Notes under the pieces: generated by a model
What the model was told of the DNA's origin: nothing
The model's input: only the letters and a program-made list of their open reading frames with translations
The model's database searches: none
NCBI GenBank assembly: GCA_903909505.1
Contig: CAIVVZ010000038.1
Coordinates: 1-34,967 of the forward strand
DNA: 34,967 nucleotides
Direction of reading: 5' to 3'
Source of the DNA: an uncultured Desulfobacteraceae bacterium
GTDB lineage: Bacteria > Desulfobacterota > Desulfobacteria > Desulfobacterales > Desulfatirhabdiaceae
Program-made: the position numbers and the translations under genes
Part shown: positions 18,522 to 25,654 of the stretch, piece by piece
How positions within the stretch are numbered: the stretch's first letter is position 1
Layout: the number at the start of each line of letters is the position of its first letter

Positions 18522-18726
18522 GAAAAAATACCGTTACCTCGGAATATGGTAAATATCAATTCCTCAAAAACCAAACCGACCGATCAAAAAGGTTCAAAAC
18601 AAAGTATTCATTCAGATATTAGAGGGATATGTGGAATAGGTCAGCGGAATACCCATCGGTTTCCCAGAATTTCTTATTTACAACCATAAACACCTGTGAT
18701 AATCAGCCAAACAAATACAGTCTATT

Positions 18727-18807
<81 letters not shown>

Positions 18808-18872
18808 TATCAGCATGTTACGGATAATAATGATTTTTGTCGTTCTTGCTACTGTCTCAAAAAACCCAGTTT

Positions 18873-18889
18873 GCCCCGTATCTGCCCCG
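18873..18889. repeat. Left-arm 17-bp repeat, candidate integrase arm site
   Basis: GCCCCGTATCTGCCCCG, itself two GCCCCG blocks 11 bp apart. The identical 17-mer in the same orientation lies at 25655-25671. Placement 117 bp from the left core-repeat start and 134 bp before the right one suggests arm-type binding sites for the integrase; binding is inferred. Confidence 0.6.
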
Positions 18890-19064
18890 TGTTTTTTATT
18901 CATGGCATTTTTTAATTCTTTAACAACATCCACCCGAAAAAGTCAATTAAAACAAAAAATGATTCATGATGATACAGGACAAAAGAAAACTTCAAGCTGT
19001 ATCTGCTGCCCGGTTCCCTGCCTCGGTGCGGATCATTTAGCAGGACAATAAGTCCCCCTGGATA

Positions 19065-19193
19065 GTTGTTCCCTTTTAGAAGTGAGGATTTCCCACTTCT
19101 AAGCGGTGGTTCCATCGTACGCGGGTGATGCTTTTATATAATACCCGGAATTACGGTTATTATCGTTGTTCCCTTCCTCGCGCGGGTGATGCT
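19065..19193 (+). repeat. CRISPR-like repeat pair with 29/32-nt geometry, one copy interrupted
   Basis: The unit at 19165-19193 is 29 nt, starting GTTGTTCCCTT and ending CGCGGGTGATGCT. Its last 13 nt recur at 19120-19132, exactly 61 bp earlier, leaving 32 nt between (19133-19164). Its first 11 nt recur at 19065-19075. The first copy is thus whole if a 39-nt insertion is removed. The G-TTCCC...GCGGGTGAT layout and 29+32 spacing resemble type I-E CRISPR repeats. With only two copies, one disrupted, and no cas genes here, CRISPR origin is a hypothesis. Confidence 0.4.
19074..19102. other. Strong hairpin inside the interrupted repeat
   Basis: TTAGAAGTG and CACTTCTAA form a perfect 9-bp stem around the loop AGGATTTCC, with a further G-T pair outside. 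TTGTTCC and TGGTTCC lie on either side. Such hairpins occur at ends of single-strand-transposing elements, but no transposase is nearby, so its origin is open. Confidence 0.5.
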
Positions 19194-19998
19194 ACGCCCC
19201 GGCTGCCCTTTCGGATTTCAATTCCTGAAGTTTGGCATTTCAAATGCTGAAGTCAGTCAATTTGACTAACTGAATTCCGTACTGACAATTATCAAAAACA
19301 AATGGAAAATAACCCTTATTTTTAGATCACTGGCCTATTAAGCCAGCGTTCGAATTTCCATAAATAGGCTTTAAAGCCAATGTTCAAATACGTTCACAGC
19401 ATGTTGTAAAAATACTGGTTTCCAAATTCCAACCCTATATCCTATTTTTTATCATAATTCATCATTATCCGTCATTTGTTTCTCTATTCTCAATCACCCG
19501 TGCTAGTATCCCCGGCCAATGCAAGACAATGGAAAAAACTCTTTCCTGTCCCTGCCTGCAACCCGGTTTCCTTTGCCTGGTTCGCCCACTGCCCCATGCT
19601 GCCCGTTTCAATCCTGAACTCATGCTGTGAATTTCATCTGAAAGAGTTTGACGGCCTGCTGGTGACCTTGAGAAGCCCGGCAATGAACAAGACAAGAAAC
19701 AAATCCCCTTTGCCTTACTGCCCCGTGTCCGTTCGCTTTCCGGTGCATGTCACATAGTGCCCACGGCCTATAAGCCCCGCCTTGCACCTTTTTGCGCCCG
19801 TCTGAATCGTTTTGTTCCAGTCAAAAAGTTTGACAAATGATCATAGATTATCGTACGAAATCTTATTCTAAATAAATCAAAATCAGCCCAATGGACTTTT
19901 ATCAGTCTCGCATTGCTTAAAGCGACGAAGTCATTCCATATCCAAGATTAAGTAATCTATGGATTTTATAGAATCTTTTATTATTCGATGGAGTAGTC
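19194..19998. other. Gene-poor left arm of the element
   Basis: I see no convincing gene in these 805 bp. Open frames on both strands overlap each other, lack Shine-Dalgarno sequences and have unlikely compositions. There are two weak 15-bp imperfect direct repeats (around 19341 and 19375). A TTGACA at 19830-19835, within 170 bp of the cargo gene, has no good -10 box at standard spacing. Confidence 0.5.
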
Positions 19999-20787
19999 AT
20001 GTTTAAAAGACTCATAGAGATTCTTACGGGAAAGCCCAAGCCGAAAAGCGATGAGACAAAAATATATGCCCCCCAGAGCACACAACATAGAGAAAAAAAG
20101 GGAAAACGCTCTGTGAGCGCTCGCATCCTGCTGAAGGAAGCAACCCAACTTAAGAAAGAGAAAAAATTTGACGACGCATGCAAGAAGCTTGAAATGGCAT
20201 ACTCGGCGCCAGATGCTGCGGAATTAATGATAGAGGAAAGACTTCGACTGCCAATGTATTTGCAGTTATCTGGCAAAAATGATGAAGGATGGAAAATTCT
20301 TAACCAATTGAATATCAAATATACTGATGTTTTTTCCCAAGCTGAAATTGCCGATCAGATGCGGATTTTCCTGCAAAGAGAGAAAAAGTTCAAACAAGCC
20401 ATTCTTTTTGGTGCATGGACAATATGCAAGGAAGTAGAACGAGATAGGAGTAACTTGAAAGGGTGCATTGAAATGGCCGACGACATGGCTACGATAAACA
20501 GAGAATATTACAAATTCTTGCCCAGCATTGTTACTACCAGCAAAGTTATTGGTACCACTCCAAAAGGCAATCCAATTACAGACAACACCTATAGTTTATT
20601 CAATAATCGTATTGACGAATCAATTTCAATTGAAGGGGTGGAATTCCAGTTATCAGCCTCTATGAAGAAGGCAAAATTAGAAGATAAGTCGAAAAAGCTG
20701 GCAATGGCAGTTTCAAAATACTTACTATCGTTTGAAAAGTATGATTTATCAGAACTTCGTAATCGTATTTCTGCGATTATTGGCTGA
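19999..20787 (+). CDS. Cargo protein of unknown function, TPR-like helical, 262 aa
   Basis: The only rightward gene in the element; GGAG lies five bases before its ATG. I do not recognise the family. Visible: a basic, low-complexity N-terminus (KPKPKSDETK...REKKGKRS), then amphipathic helices resembling TPR repeats (ARILLKEATQLKKEKKFDDACKKLEMAY, YLQLSGKNDEGWKILNQL, FLQREKKFKQAILFGAWTICKEVE), then a distinct C-terminal part with NPITDNTYSLFNNRIDE and a Lys-rich helix. No signal peptide, membrane segment or catalytic motif is evident. It is more AT-rich than neighbouring genes. Opposite orientation at the end of a mobile element fits accessory cargo, for example defence or counter-defence, but nothing in the sequence proves this. 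Confidence 0.75.
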   Translation: MFKRLIEILTGKPKPKSDETKIYAPQSTQHREKKGKRSVSARILLKEATQLKKEKKFDDACKKLEMAYSAPDAAELMIEERLRLPMYLQLSGKNDEGWKILNQLNIKYTDVFSQAEIADQMRIFLQREKKFKQAILFGAWTICKEVERDRSNLKGCIEMADDMATINREYYKFLPSIVTTSKVIGTTPKGNPITDNTYSLFNNRIDESISIEGVEFQLSASMKKAKLEDKSKKLAMAVSKYLLSFEKYDLSELRNRISAIIG

Positions 20788-20855
20788 GAATGAACTATCA
20801 AAAATTTTTATTTTGTGATGTTGAAAAAGTAATGTATGCATACTCGGCATAACTT

Positions 20856-21137
20856 TTACTGATCATTTGAATGAATTGAAAAGAAACTTTGTATAGCCAG
20901 CGGATGAAAAAGATACGGTTTTTCTGATTCTATCGCGCGAGCCTCCAATTGTTCATCAGACTCGCCAAGCTGCCTCAAATATTCCCTATGCTCGACCCGC
21001 CACCCTAGGAGCGGCCCCGGTGGTGGTGCGCCTACCCGCCCATCAGAACAAAGAAAGAAAATCCCTTCGGGAGCGTCGTCATCTTCGCCGCTTCCGGTGC
21101 GCGCCTCTATTGCCTCGATCCTATTTTTCAAATTCAT
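20856..21137 (-). CDS. Small hypothetical protein of the element, 93 aa
   Basis: Starts with a short helix (MNLKNRIEAIEART) then an acidic Gly/Asp-rich turn, a strand GIFFLCSDG and a helical Glu-rich stretch (RQLGESDEQLEARAIE). GAGG lies eight bases before the ATG. It follows the 81-aa gene by 33 bp on the same strand. Family not recognised; proteins of this layout are common among small phage and island genes. Confidence 0.6.
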   Translation of the reverse strand: MNLKNRIEAIEARTGSGEDDDAPEGIFFLCSDGRVGAPPPGPLLGWRVEHREYLRQLGESDEQLEARAIESEKPYLFHPLAIQSFFSIHSNDQ

Positions 21138-21170
21138 GTTTTCAACCTCGTTATGCAGTTTTGCATATTT

Positions 21171-21416
21171 TCACCGGCGCCCGAAAATGCCGCCCGGCTG
21201 ATTGCCTGGTTCCTGCCTGCCCTGCTCCGCCAATTTGCTTTCAAGCGCTTTGACTCGTTCCTCAAGCTCGCTGGTTTCAATGATCTTTGACAGTATGCCG
21301 GTGGCATAGCTTCTTACCCGGATTCCGTCGCTGTCAATCTGGCCTGCTTCCAGTCGGTTCAAGGCATCTGCAAGATAACGCCTGCAATCTGATAATGAAT
21401 TAAAACGCCTTTTCAT
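21171..21416 (-). CDS. Small coiled-coil hypothetical protein, 81 aa
   Basis: A basic helical N-terminus (RRFNSLSDCRRYLADALNRLEAG) is followed by a second helix and a coiled coil (IIETSELEERVKALESKLAEQ), ending in a Gly/Arg tail. GGGGGAA is four bases from the ATG. It resembles small helical proteins often seen in prophages and islands that start with a similar 'RRYL..ALN..E.G' helix, but I cannot name a function. It belongs to the leftward gene series of the element. Confidence 0.65.
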   Translation of the reverse strand: MKRRFNSLSDCRRYLADALNRLEAGQIDSDGIRVRSYATGILSKIIETSELEERVKALESKLAEQGRQEPGNQPGGIFGRR

Positions 21417-21495
21417 GGCTTCCCCCTAAACTGATTTCAGAAACTTACTGATATAACAACAGTATTGTATCATTTAAGCACACAAAAACAATATG

Positions 21496-22110
21496 TTATT
21501 CAGGTTCCGATTGAACAGAAAGCCTTTCCTGCTTGGCCCTGATTTTCATTTCAGCCCCATCAAGAGACTTCCCCAGGTAAACGGCTTGCATTTTTCCGCC
21601 AACTTTTTTGAAAGCCCGGAAATACCCTTTCGATTCCTGGATACTCCAACCGGCAATGTTTAACCCTTGTTTAACCCCTTCTTGTTTAACGGGCATGTTT
21701 AACCCATGTTCTTTGTTTAACTCAATGTTTAACCTGATCTGATTATTTAACCGTTGTTTAACCTCATCCAATTCTTGTTTAACTGAATTGTTTAACTGAA
21801 GCTCTTTGTTTAACCCGGTGTTTAACTCTTGCAATATGTTTAACTCTTGTTTAACTGATTCAAGTTCTTGTTTAACCGTGTTTAACTCGGCATCGTTGTT
21901 TAACTGGCTGTTTAACCGTTCATCGTTGTTTAACATTTTGTTTAACTCAATCAAAATCGGTGCGTACTGTTTGAAAGTTGCAATTTTGATTCCGGCAATT
22001 TCCGGCAATGACTTTGAAAGCATTTCGTAAACTTTCGGCCATGATCCGGTTTCGATGTAAAGCTGTTGAATCCTGCCCCGGTGCATCACCATGATTTCTG
22101 CTGGCTTCAT
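21496..22110 (-). CDS. Putative DNA-binding coiled-coil protein, 204 aa, with embedded heptamer array
   Basis: Three parts can be seen. Residues 1-55 are helical with a helix-turn-helix feel (RGRIQQLYIETGSWPKVYEMLSKSL...IKIATFKQYAPIL). Residues about 56-150 are a long Asn/Leu/Lys/Gln/Glu-rich coiled coil made of LN and VKQ units. Residues about 152-195 are a small beta-rich domain (WSIQESKGYFRAFKKVGGKM, then AVYLGKSLDGAE). The plan recalls plasmid KfrA-type proteins, which bind DNA through an N-terminal domain and oligomerise through a coiled coil; this is analogy. The coiled-coil codons are saturated with GTTAAAC (GTTTAAC on the + strand), read as LN or VK. AAGGGGGAAAT precedes the ATG. Confidence 0.75.
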   Translation of the reverse strand: MKPAEIMVMHRGRIQQLYIETGSWPKVYEMLSKSLPEIAGIKIATFKQYAPILIELNKMLNNDERLNSQLNNDAELNTVKQELESVKQELNILQELNTGLNKELQLNNSVKQELDEVKQRLNNQIRLNIELNKEHGLNMPVKQEGVKQGLNIAGWSIQESKGYFRAFKKVGGKMQAVYLGKSLDGAEMKIRAKQERLSVQSEPE

Positions 22111-22201
22111 GATTTCCCCCTTGAATATTGTTTAACCGTTAAACATATGTTTAACTTATCTGTTTAACCATGTCAAGGGAATTGTTTAACTTGTGTTTAA
22201 C
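21658..22201. repeat. GTTTAAC heptamer array (25 exact copies)
   Basis: On the + strand there are 24 exact GTTTAAC, one inverted exact copy (22138-22144) and one ATTTAAC (21745-21751). The main block, 21658-21946, holds 19 exact copies plus the variant; start-to-start distances are mostly 10-13 or 18-21 bp, giving a paired pattern with a period near 30 bp. Six more lie at 22130-22201, including the near-palindrome GTTTAACCGTTAAAC at 22130-22144 just upstream of the 204-aa gene. In the two overlapped genes the heptamer is read in two frames, as Leu-Asn or Val-Lys; the copy at 22149-22155 supplies the stop codon of the 67-aa gene. This points to a DNA-level site such as an iteron, operator or centromere. 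Confidence 0.9.
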
Positions 22202-22354
22202 CTGTGTTGATTTCATGCTTTCAGGCAAACAAATAACCGTCACCCGCTTTCGTTCGGCATCTGTCAATCCCAACCTGTCAAGCTCGGCCTGAATTATCGG
22301 TTCCCAACAGCCAAAGGCCCCGGCGTCTGGATAATAAACCTGAATCACCTCCAT
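22151..22354 (-). CDS. Small hypothetical protein, 67 aa
   Basis: Starts MEVIQVYYPDAGAFGCWEPI and continues with helical AELDRLGLTDAERKRVTVICLP. I do not recognise it. I chose the ATG at 22354, five bases after the stop of the Cys-rich protein gene upstream, over a longer overlapping frame from 22432. Its C-terminal quarter (QVKHKLNNSLDMVKQIS) is written with heptamer copies, and its stop codon lies within another, so the array has shaped this tail. Confidence 0.55.
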   Translation of the reverse strand: MEVIQVYYPDAGAFGCWEPIIQAELDRLGLTDAERKRVTVICLPESMKSTQVKHKLNNSLDMVKQIS

Positions 22355-22359
22355 CAGCT

Positions 22360-22725
22360 TTACCGTTCCAGAAATGCAGGTGCATGGGTTTGTATTCCCC
22401 CTGGCTGGATAGGTGCTGAAACTTCGCGCCATTGGGTTTGAATTCGTTCACACATAATTTTAAGACGTTCCAGCGTTTCGGGTTTCACTTCCCGTTTCCG
22501 GCTGGCATCAAATAACTGTTGAAACGTAACCGGCCTTTCAAGCCATGATGCTGTTTGCCGTCTCTGGATTGATCGTTGTTTTCTGATCCATCTGTGACGG
22601 CCATGTGTTTGACTTTTACAGACGGCTTCATCTGCGTACCAGATTCTTTCGGAAAGCCCGCTGTCCAGTGGACACAGTGGAGCGCCGCAAACATTAAAAC
22701 GACCGCAATCTATTTCAGGTGTCAT
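22360..22725 (-). CDS. Cys-rich (possible zinc-binding) small protein, 121 aa
   Basis: The N-terminal part has four cysteines (CGRFNVCGAPLCPLD...WYADEAVC), a likely metal-binding knuckle, followed by a very basic stretch (GRHRWIRKQRSIQRRQ) and a helical C-terminal half. Such a small Cys plus basic layout would suit nucleic-acid binding, but I do not know its function. The ATG at 22725 is chosen over one four codons upstream because GGGGCGG lies just before it; neither is ideal. It is the first gene after the 14-bp repeat cluster and is closely followed by the 67-aa gene. Confidence 0.6.
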   Translation of the reverse strand: MTPEIDCGRFNVCGAPLCPLDSGLSERIWYADEAVCKSQTHGRHRWIRKQRSIQRRQTASWLERPVTFQQLFDASRKREVKPETLERLKIMCERIQTQWREVSAPIQPGGIQTHAPAFLER

Positions 22726-22853
22726 GATCCGCCCCATGAATGAAGATGTTGAATTTTGCCGTTTCGGCCTTTTCCCTCTTTTTCTCTTAAAAACAGCCTT
22801 TTAAAAGCCCAAAGGAAAAAGGGATAGTATGGTAATACATGAAACTACGCATT

Positions 22854-23018
22854 AAAATCATACTCTTTAAAGTAAAATGGTTAGTTTTGGCAAAAACGCC
22901 TAAATTCATCACCTGTATGCTTTTGTCCATGATTCAACAATTTTTAAAGAGTATGCTTTTCATACTCTTCTTTTTTTGGAAGGGTATGATTTTGATGCGT
23001 GTGTAAGGGTATGATTTT
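22854..23018. repeat. Cluster of 14-bp repeats AAAATCATACYCTT
   Basis: Exact copies (Y = T or C) lie at 22854-22867 on the + strand and at 22980-22993 and 23005-23018 on the - strand. A one-mismatch copy (AAAAGCATACTCTT) is at 22947-22960 on the - strand, and partial copies are at 22915-22924 and 22956-22969. The cluster spans the 3' end of the winged-helix gene and the 200-bp space before the Cys-rich gene. Candidate binding sites for the winged-helix protein; binding is inferred. Confidence 0.7.
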
Positions 23019-23456
23019 GTGAGCGAGTTTTGCACTTGCCCCGATTTTGCGGCCTTGATAACCGCGCCGTACATCTCGATTGCGACTACGAAAAACATTT
23101 CCCGGTTTCCATTGCTGGTAATCGTCAATTAATGCGTACCTGGCCTTGTCATGTTCCCCAAGTCCGCCTTGATGGACTATCTCAATAAAGCCTTTGGCCA
23201 ACAGCTCATCAACTGCCCTGGATACGGCCTGCTGATTCAAGCCCCAATTTTTTTTCAAAGTCACATAAGGCATTTCAAGACTATCTATATTGATGAAAAC
23301 TGGTTTTGTTTTTTTGGATTTTTTATCTTTCAGATTCGCTGTTTTTCGAGCATTCAGAAGCGCAATCAACATAATTATGGCACTTTTATTCAGACTCAAA
23401 AAAGCAGTAGACATTGACATTTTTCTGTAAATAAAAGTTCCACCTGAATTATCCAT
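22944..23456 (-). CDS. Winged-helix DNA-binding protein, possible replication initiator or regulator
   Basis: A 170-residue protein. After MDNSGGTFIYRKMSMSTAFLSL come a hydrophobic helix (SAIIMLIALLNARK), a strand and a clear winged helix: LKKNWGLNQQAVSRAVDELLAKGFIEIVHQGGLGEHDKARYALI. The C-terminal tail is basic. The fold matches plasmid Rep/MarR-like winged helices, so either a regulator or an initiator is possible; at 170 aa it is short for a full Rep. AAGG lies eight bases before the ATG. Its own 3' end and downstream space hold the 14-bp repeats, which could be its target. Confidence 0.7.
   Translation of the reverse strand: MDNSGGTFIYRKMSMSTAFLSLNKSAIIMLIALLNARKTANLKDKKSKKTKPVFINIDSLEMPYVTLKKNWGLNQQAVSRAVDELLAKGFIEIVHQGGLGEHDKARYALIDDYQQWKPGNVFRSRNRDVRRGYQGRKIGASAKLAHKIIPLHTHQNHTLPKKEEYEKHTL
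22947..22969. terminator. Hairpin at the end of the winged-helix gene
   Basis: AAGAGTATG and CATACTCTT form a 9-bp perfect stem with a 5-nt loop. A run of seven T follows on the + strand (22971-22977), whereas on the - strand, the gene's direction, only TTTAAAAATT-type sequence follows. It may stop rightward transcripts, or simply be two inverted copies of the repeat motif. Confidence 0.4.
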
Positions 23457-23566
23457 TCAATTAGCCTTCCTTCCCGAAAAGAGAAGGCGGTGGCAATGGG
23501 GAAGCATCACCATTTTTTCACGAGTTCCCAGGCCCGCGCCGCCTGTCCACTGCTGCCCGGCCTGCA

Positions 23567-23821
23567 TCATGCCACCTTGCGCTCGGCCCAGGATACCGCC
23601 GCCTTGTTTTTCAGCCATGCGACGACTGAATCAACAGGGTAAACTTTTTGCCCGCCAACCGTGAACCCGCCTTCAGGCCCCCGGTGCTGACAATCCTCGT
23701 TTGCAAGGAATTTTGTGGAGTACAACCCGCCGGTAAATTCTTTGATTGATCTTCGCGCAACAAGGTTTGACGGCCATTTTCCGGCCATTGCTTCAATGCT
23801 TTTGAAAAATTCAGGTTCCAT
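23567..23821 (-). CDS. Excisionase/AlpA-like small DNA-binding protein
   Basis: An 84-residue protein whose middle (ARRSIKEFTGGLYSTKFLANEDC...GGFTVGGQKVYPVDSVVAWLK) resembles the MerR-like winged fold of excisionases and AlpA regulators: a helix choosing a site, a wing, then 'YPVDSVVAWL'. These bend DNA at att sites or activate integrase. The ATG at 23821 has AGGAG seven bases before it; the longer frame from 23917 runs through the terminator upstream and is unlikely. Location two genes downstream of the integrase fits an excision role. Confidence 0.6.
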   Translation of the reverse strand: MEPEFFKSIEAMAGKWPSNLVARRSIKEFTGGLYSTKFLANEDCQHRGPEGGFTVGGQKVYPVDSVVAWLKNKAAVSWAERKVA

Positions 23822-23837
23822 ATGTCTGCTCCTAAAA

Positions 23838-23874
23838 CAAAAAAAGGGGTAATGCAAAATCTTGCAGTTACCCC
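23838..23874 (-). terminator. Rho-independent terminator (or attenuator) before the excisionase-like gene
   Basis: On the - strand GGGGTAA-C-TGCAA and TTGCA-TTACCCC form a 12-bp stem with one bulged base and a 4-nt loop, directly followed by seven T. It ends the 146-aa gene, which stops at 23930, and sits 17 bp before the excisionase-like start, so it could keep that gene low unless read through. Confidence 0.85.
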
Positions 23875-23929
23875 AATGATAATTCAGGAACATTCTGAAA
23901 TATAACGCAATAAACAAGCTGTTTTTTGC

Positions 23930-24370
23930 TTACTCTATAGATAGATCCTTTTCCGCTTCAGCCATCCAAAGTTCTTTACAATTCTCTGCCGCCCTTTGCG
24001 CAACATGGCCCCATTCTCGATGTAATCTGATAAAGGTTCCGTTATTCTCCCAACATGACGTTTTAAGAACCTCAGAACAAAAGGCTTTTTTTGCAGCCGA
24101 TTTGTTTGGATACCCAATTTTGTCTATTCCAACTTTTGCCAAATAGAATATTCCATAATGTGTCATGAGTGCTACATCATGAGCGGCGTCTCTTTCTTTC
24201 GGCCTGCCGTGCGTGCCTTTTACTCCGTTTTCGATAATATCGGCAACCTGCTTGCATTCATCTGCTGAAAGAGTCAAGTCCCCCGTCCTACGTTTAAAGA
24301 AGTTTGCCAGCTCTTTCCTGTTCCTGTTCCGTAACGCCATTTCCAGTTCAATTTCGAAAAGGTCTGCCAT
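23930..24370 (-). CDS. Hypothetical protein of the element, 146 aa
   Basis: Almost wholly helical: a charged start (FEIELEMALRNRNRKELANFFKRR), then ADECKQVADIIENGV, GRPKERDAAHDVAL, and IRLHREWGHVAQRAAEN. I do not recognise a family. GGGG lies before its ATG, which is four bases after the integrase stop, so it is cotranscribed with the integrase. The GRPKERD segment is a common feature of small phage and island proteins, without known function. Confidence 0.65.
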   Translation of the reverse strand: MADLFEIELEMALRNRNRKELANFFKRRTGDLTLSADECKQVADIIENGVKGTHGRPKERDAAHDVALMTHYGIFYLAKVGIDKIGYPNKSAAKKAFCSEVLKTSCWENNGTFIRLHREWGHVAQRAAENCKELWMAEAEKDLSIE

Positions 24371-24374
24371 GCCA

Positions 24375-25637
24375 TCACCCCGCCCGGCCTGTCATCGGAA
24401 TGACGTTTGACTTAACCGTATTCATGGCATCCTGAAGCCGGTCAATGGCGTTTCGGATATGCTGATTGCTCAAATGGCTGTAACGCTCGGTCATGGCAAG
24501 TGTCTTATGGCCCAAGACAGATTGAATAGTAGGAAGGTCAGCCCCGGACATGGCCAACTGTGAAGCGCATGAATGCCGTAATGTGTGAAAAACAACCTTC
24601 ATCCGCCGATCTTCAACGCCATTGTTCAACCCCATGCCAGCCACAACCCGGTTAAAGGTGTCTGAAATTTGCGTCAAATCTCTTTTTGTTCTGGATTCGA
24701 AAACAAGGTCATTCGGTTTCCCCGGTTTCATTTCTGAAAACATCTGGCAAACGGCATCCGCCATATATGAAAAACGGGTCTTTCCGTTCTTTGGATCAAG
24801 AATAACAATTTGTCGATTTTCAATGTCAACATGCTGCCAGCGTAACCCGGCGATTTCCCCGAAACGTAGCCCACTATACAGTGACAAAAGGGAAACCCGA
24901 TAAGAAACCATGCTATGCTTTTTCAATTCGTTCAATAGAGAATTGGCTTCATCAGGTGAAAGAAAGCGCATCCGCCGATTATCTATTTTGGGAAGTTTAA
25001 CGCCTTTAGTCGGGTTTTCACCATCGAACAACTTATGCTGTTTGGCATAATTGAAAATTTGGCGTACAACAGCCACGGCATACTGAACCCTTCTCGGCGA
25101 TCTGCCAGCCTTCAGCATGTTGCGTTTGACACGCTCAACGTCAAGCATGGTGATTTCCTGCAAACGTTTTGAACCCACAACAGGCTGAACCCATAAGCGC
25201 ATGAGTATCTTTTCATCTTTCAGGCTTTTTTTATCGGAATGGCTTTTGCAGTATTGATCCAACACGGTATTGAATACGCTTGCAGATTCCAGCCGTATCC
25301 TGTCAGTCTCGGCTTGTTCAGCCGCCGCCTTTTCGGTTTCTACCCTTTGGCGTTCCTCTTCTGCTGCCTGTTTTACAGTCTCGGCAACCTTTCGCTTTTC
25401 GCCCAGGGTTTTTTCACCTTCGCCTGTTCTTGCATTCCGTTTGAGTTCTGACAGGGTATCCGCCGCCTTTGCCAGTGTCCAGCCCTCAGAAGTCCAGCCT
25501 AAACCCTCTTCTTTTTCTTTGCCGTCAACCCGGTATCGAATGAAAAAATAACGATCAAGCTGTAATCCGTGTTTACGGCTGGCATGTTCTCTAAAGCGTA
25601 TGCCCTGGACTTTGGTTTTTTGCCGTGCTTGCGCCAT
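24375..25637 (-). CDS. int: Tyrosine-type site-specific recombinase (integrase)
   Basis: A 420-residue integrase that catalyses integration into and excision from tRNA-Arg. The catalytic domain has Arg258 (SGLRFGEIAGLRW), His351 and Arg354 in HTLRHSCAS, a second His in LGHKTLAMTERYSHL and nucleophile Tyr386. Upstream are a core-binding SAM-like domain (about 110-205) and an N-terminal arm-binding region (GIRFREHASRKHGLQLDRYFFIRYRV), separated by a Lys/Glu/Ala-rich coiled coil. The ATG at 25637 is preferred to a TTG at 25649 because a G-run lies just before it. Its start is 151 bp from attR, with a 17-bp candidate arm site between. Confidence 0.95.
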   Translation of the reverse strand: MAQARQKTKVQGIRFREHASRKHGLQLDRYFFIRYRVDGKEKEEGLGWTSEGWTLAKAADTLSELKRNARTGEGEKTLGEKRKVAETVKQAAEEERQRVETEKAAAEQAETDRIRLESASVFNTVLDQYCKSHSDKKSLKDEKILMRLWVQPVVGSKRLQEITMLDVERVKRNMLKAGRSPRRVQYAVAVVRQIFNYAKQHKLFDGENPTKGVKLPKIDNRRMRFLSPDEANSLLNELKKHSMVSYRVSLLSLYSGLRFGEIAGLRWQHVDIENRQIVILDPKNGKTRFSYMADAVCQMFSEMKPGKPNDLVFESRTKRDLTQISDTFNRVVAGMGLNNGVEDRRMKVVFHTLRHSCASQLAMSGADLPTIQSVLGHKTLAMTERYSHLSNQHIRNAIDRLQDAMNTVKSNVIPMTGRAG

Positions 25638-25654
25638 CTTGCCCCCCAATTTTA

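Noticed and set aside
18912..19115. Leftward 67-codon frame over the hairpin and left arm
   Set aside because: Its start region is the hairpin and repeat itself; no Shine-Dalgarno and no family resemblance. Likely chance.
19341..19390. Imperfect direct repeat AAGCCAGCGTTCGAAT / AAGCCAATGTTCAAAT
   Set aside because: Only two copies 34 bp apart with several mismatches; could be chance in AT-rich DNA.
19465..19757. Overlapping open frames on both strands (76 and 93 codons)
   Set aside because: No Shine-Dalgarno, they overlap one another, and the translations are Pro/Ser/Cys-rich without domain features.
22151..22432. Longer 93-codon version of the 67-aa protein
   Set aside because: Its first 26 codons overlap the end of the Cys-rich gene; the ATG at 22354, five bases after that gene's stop, fits better.
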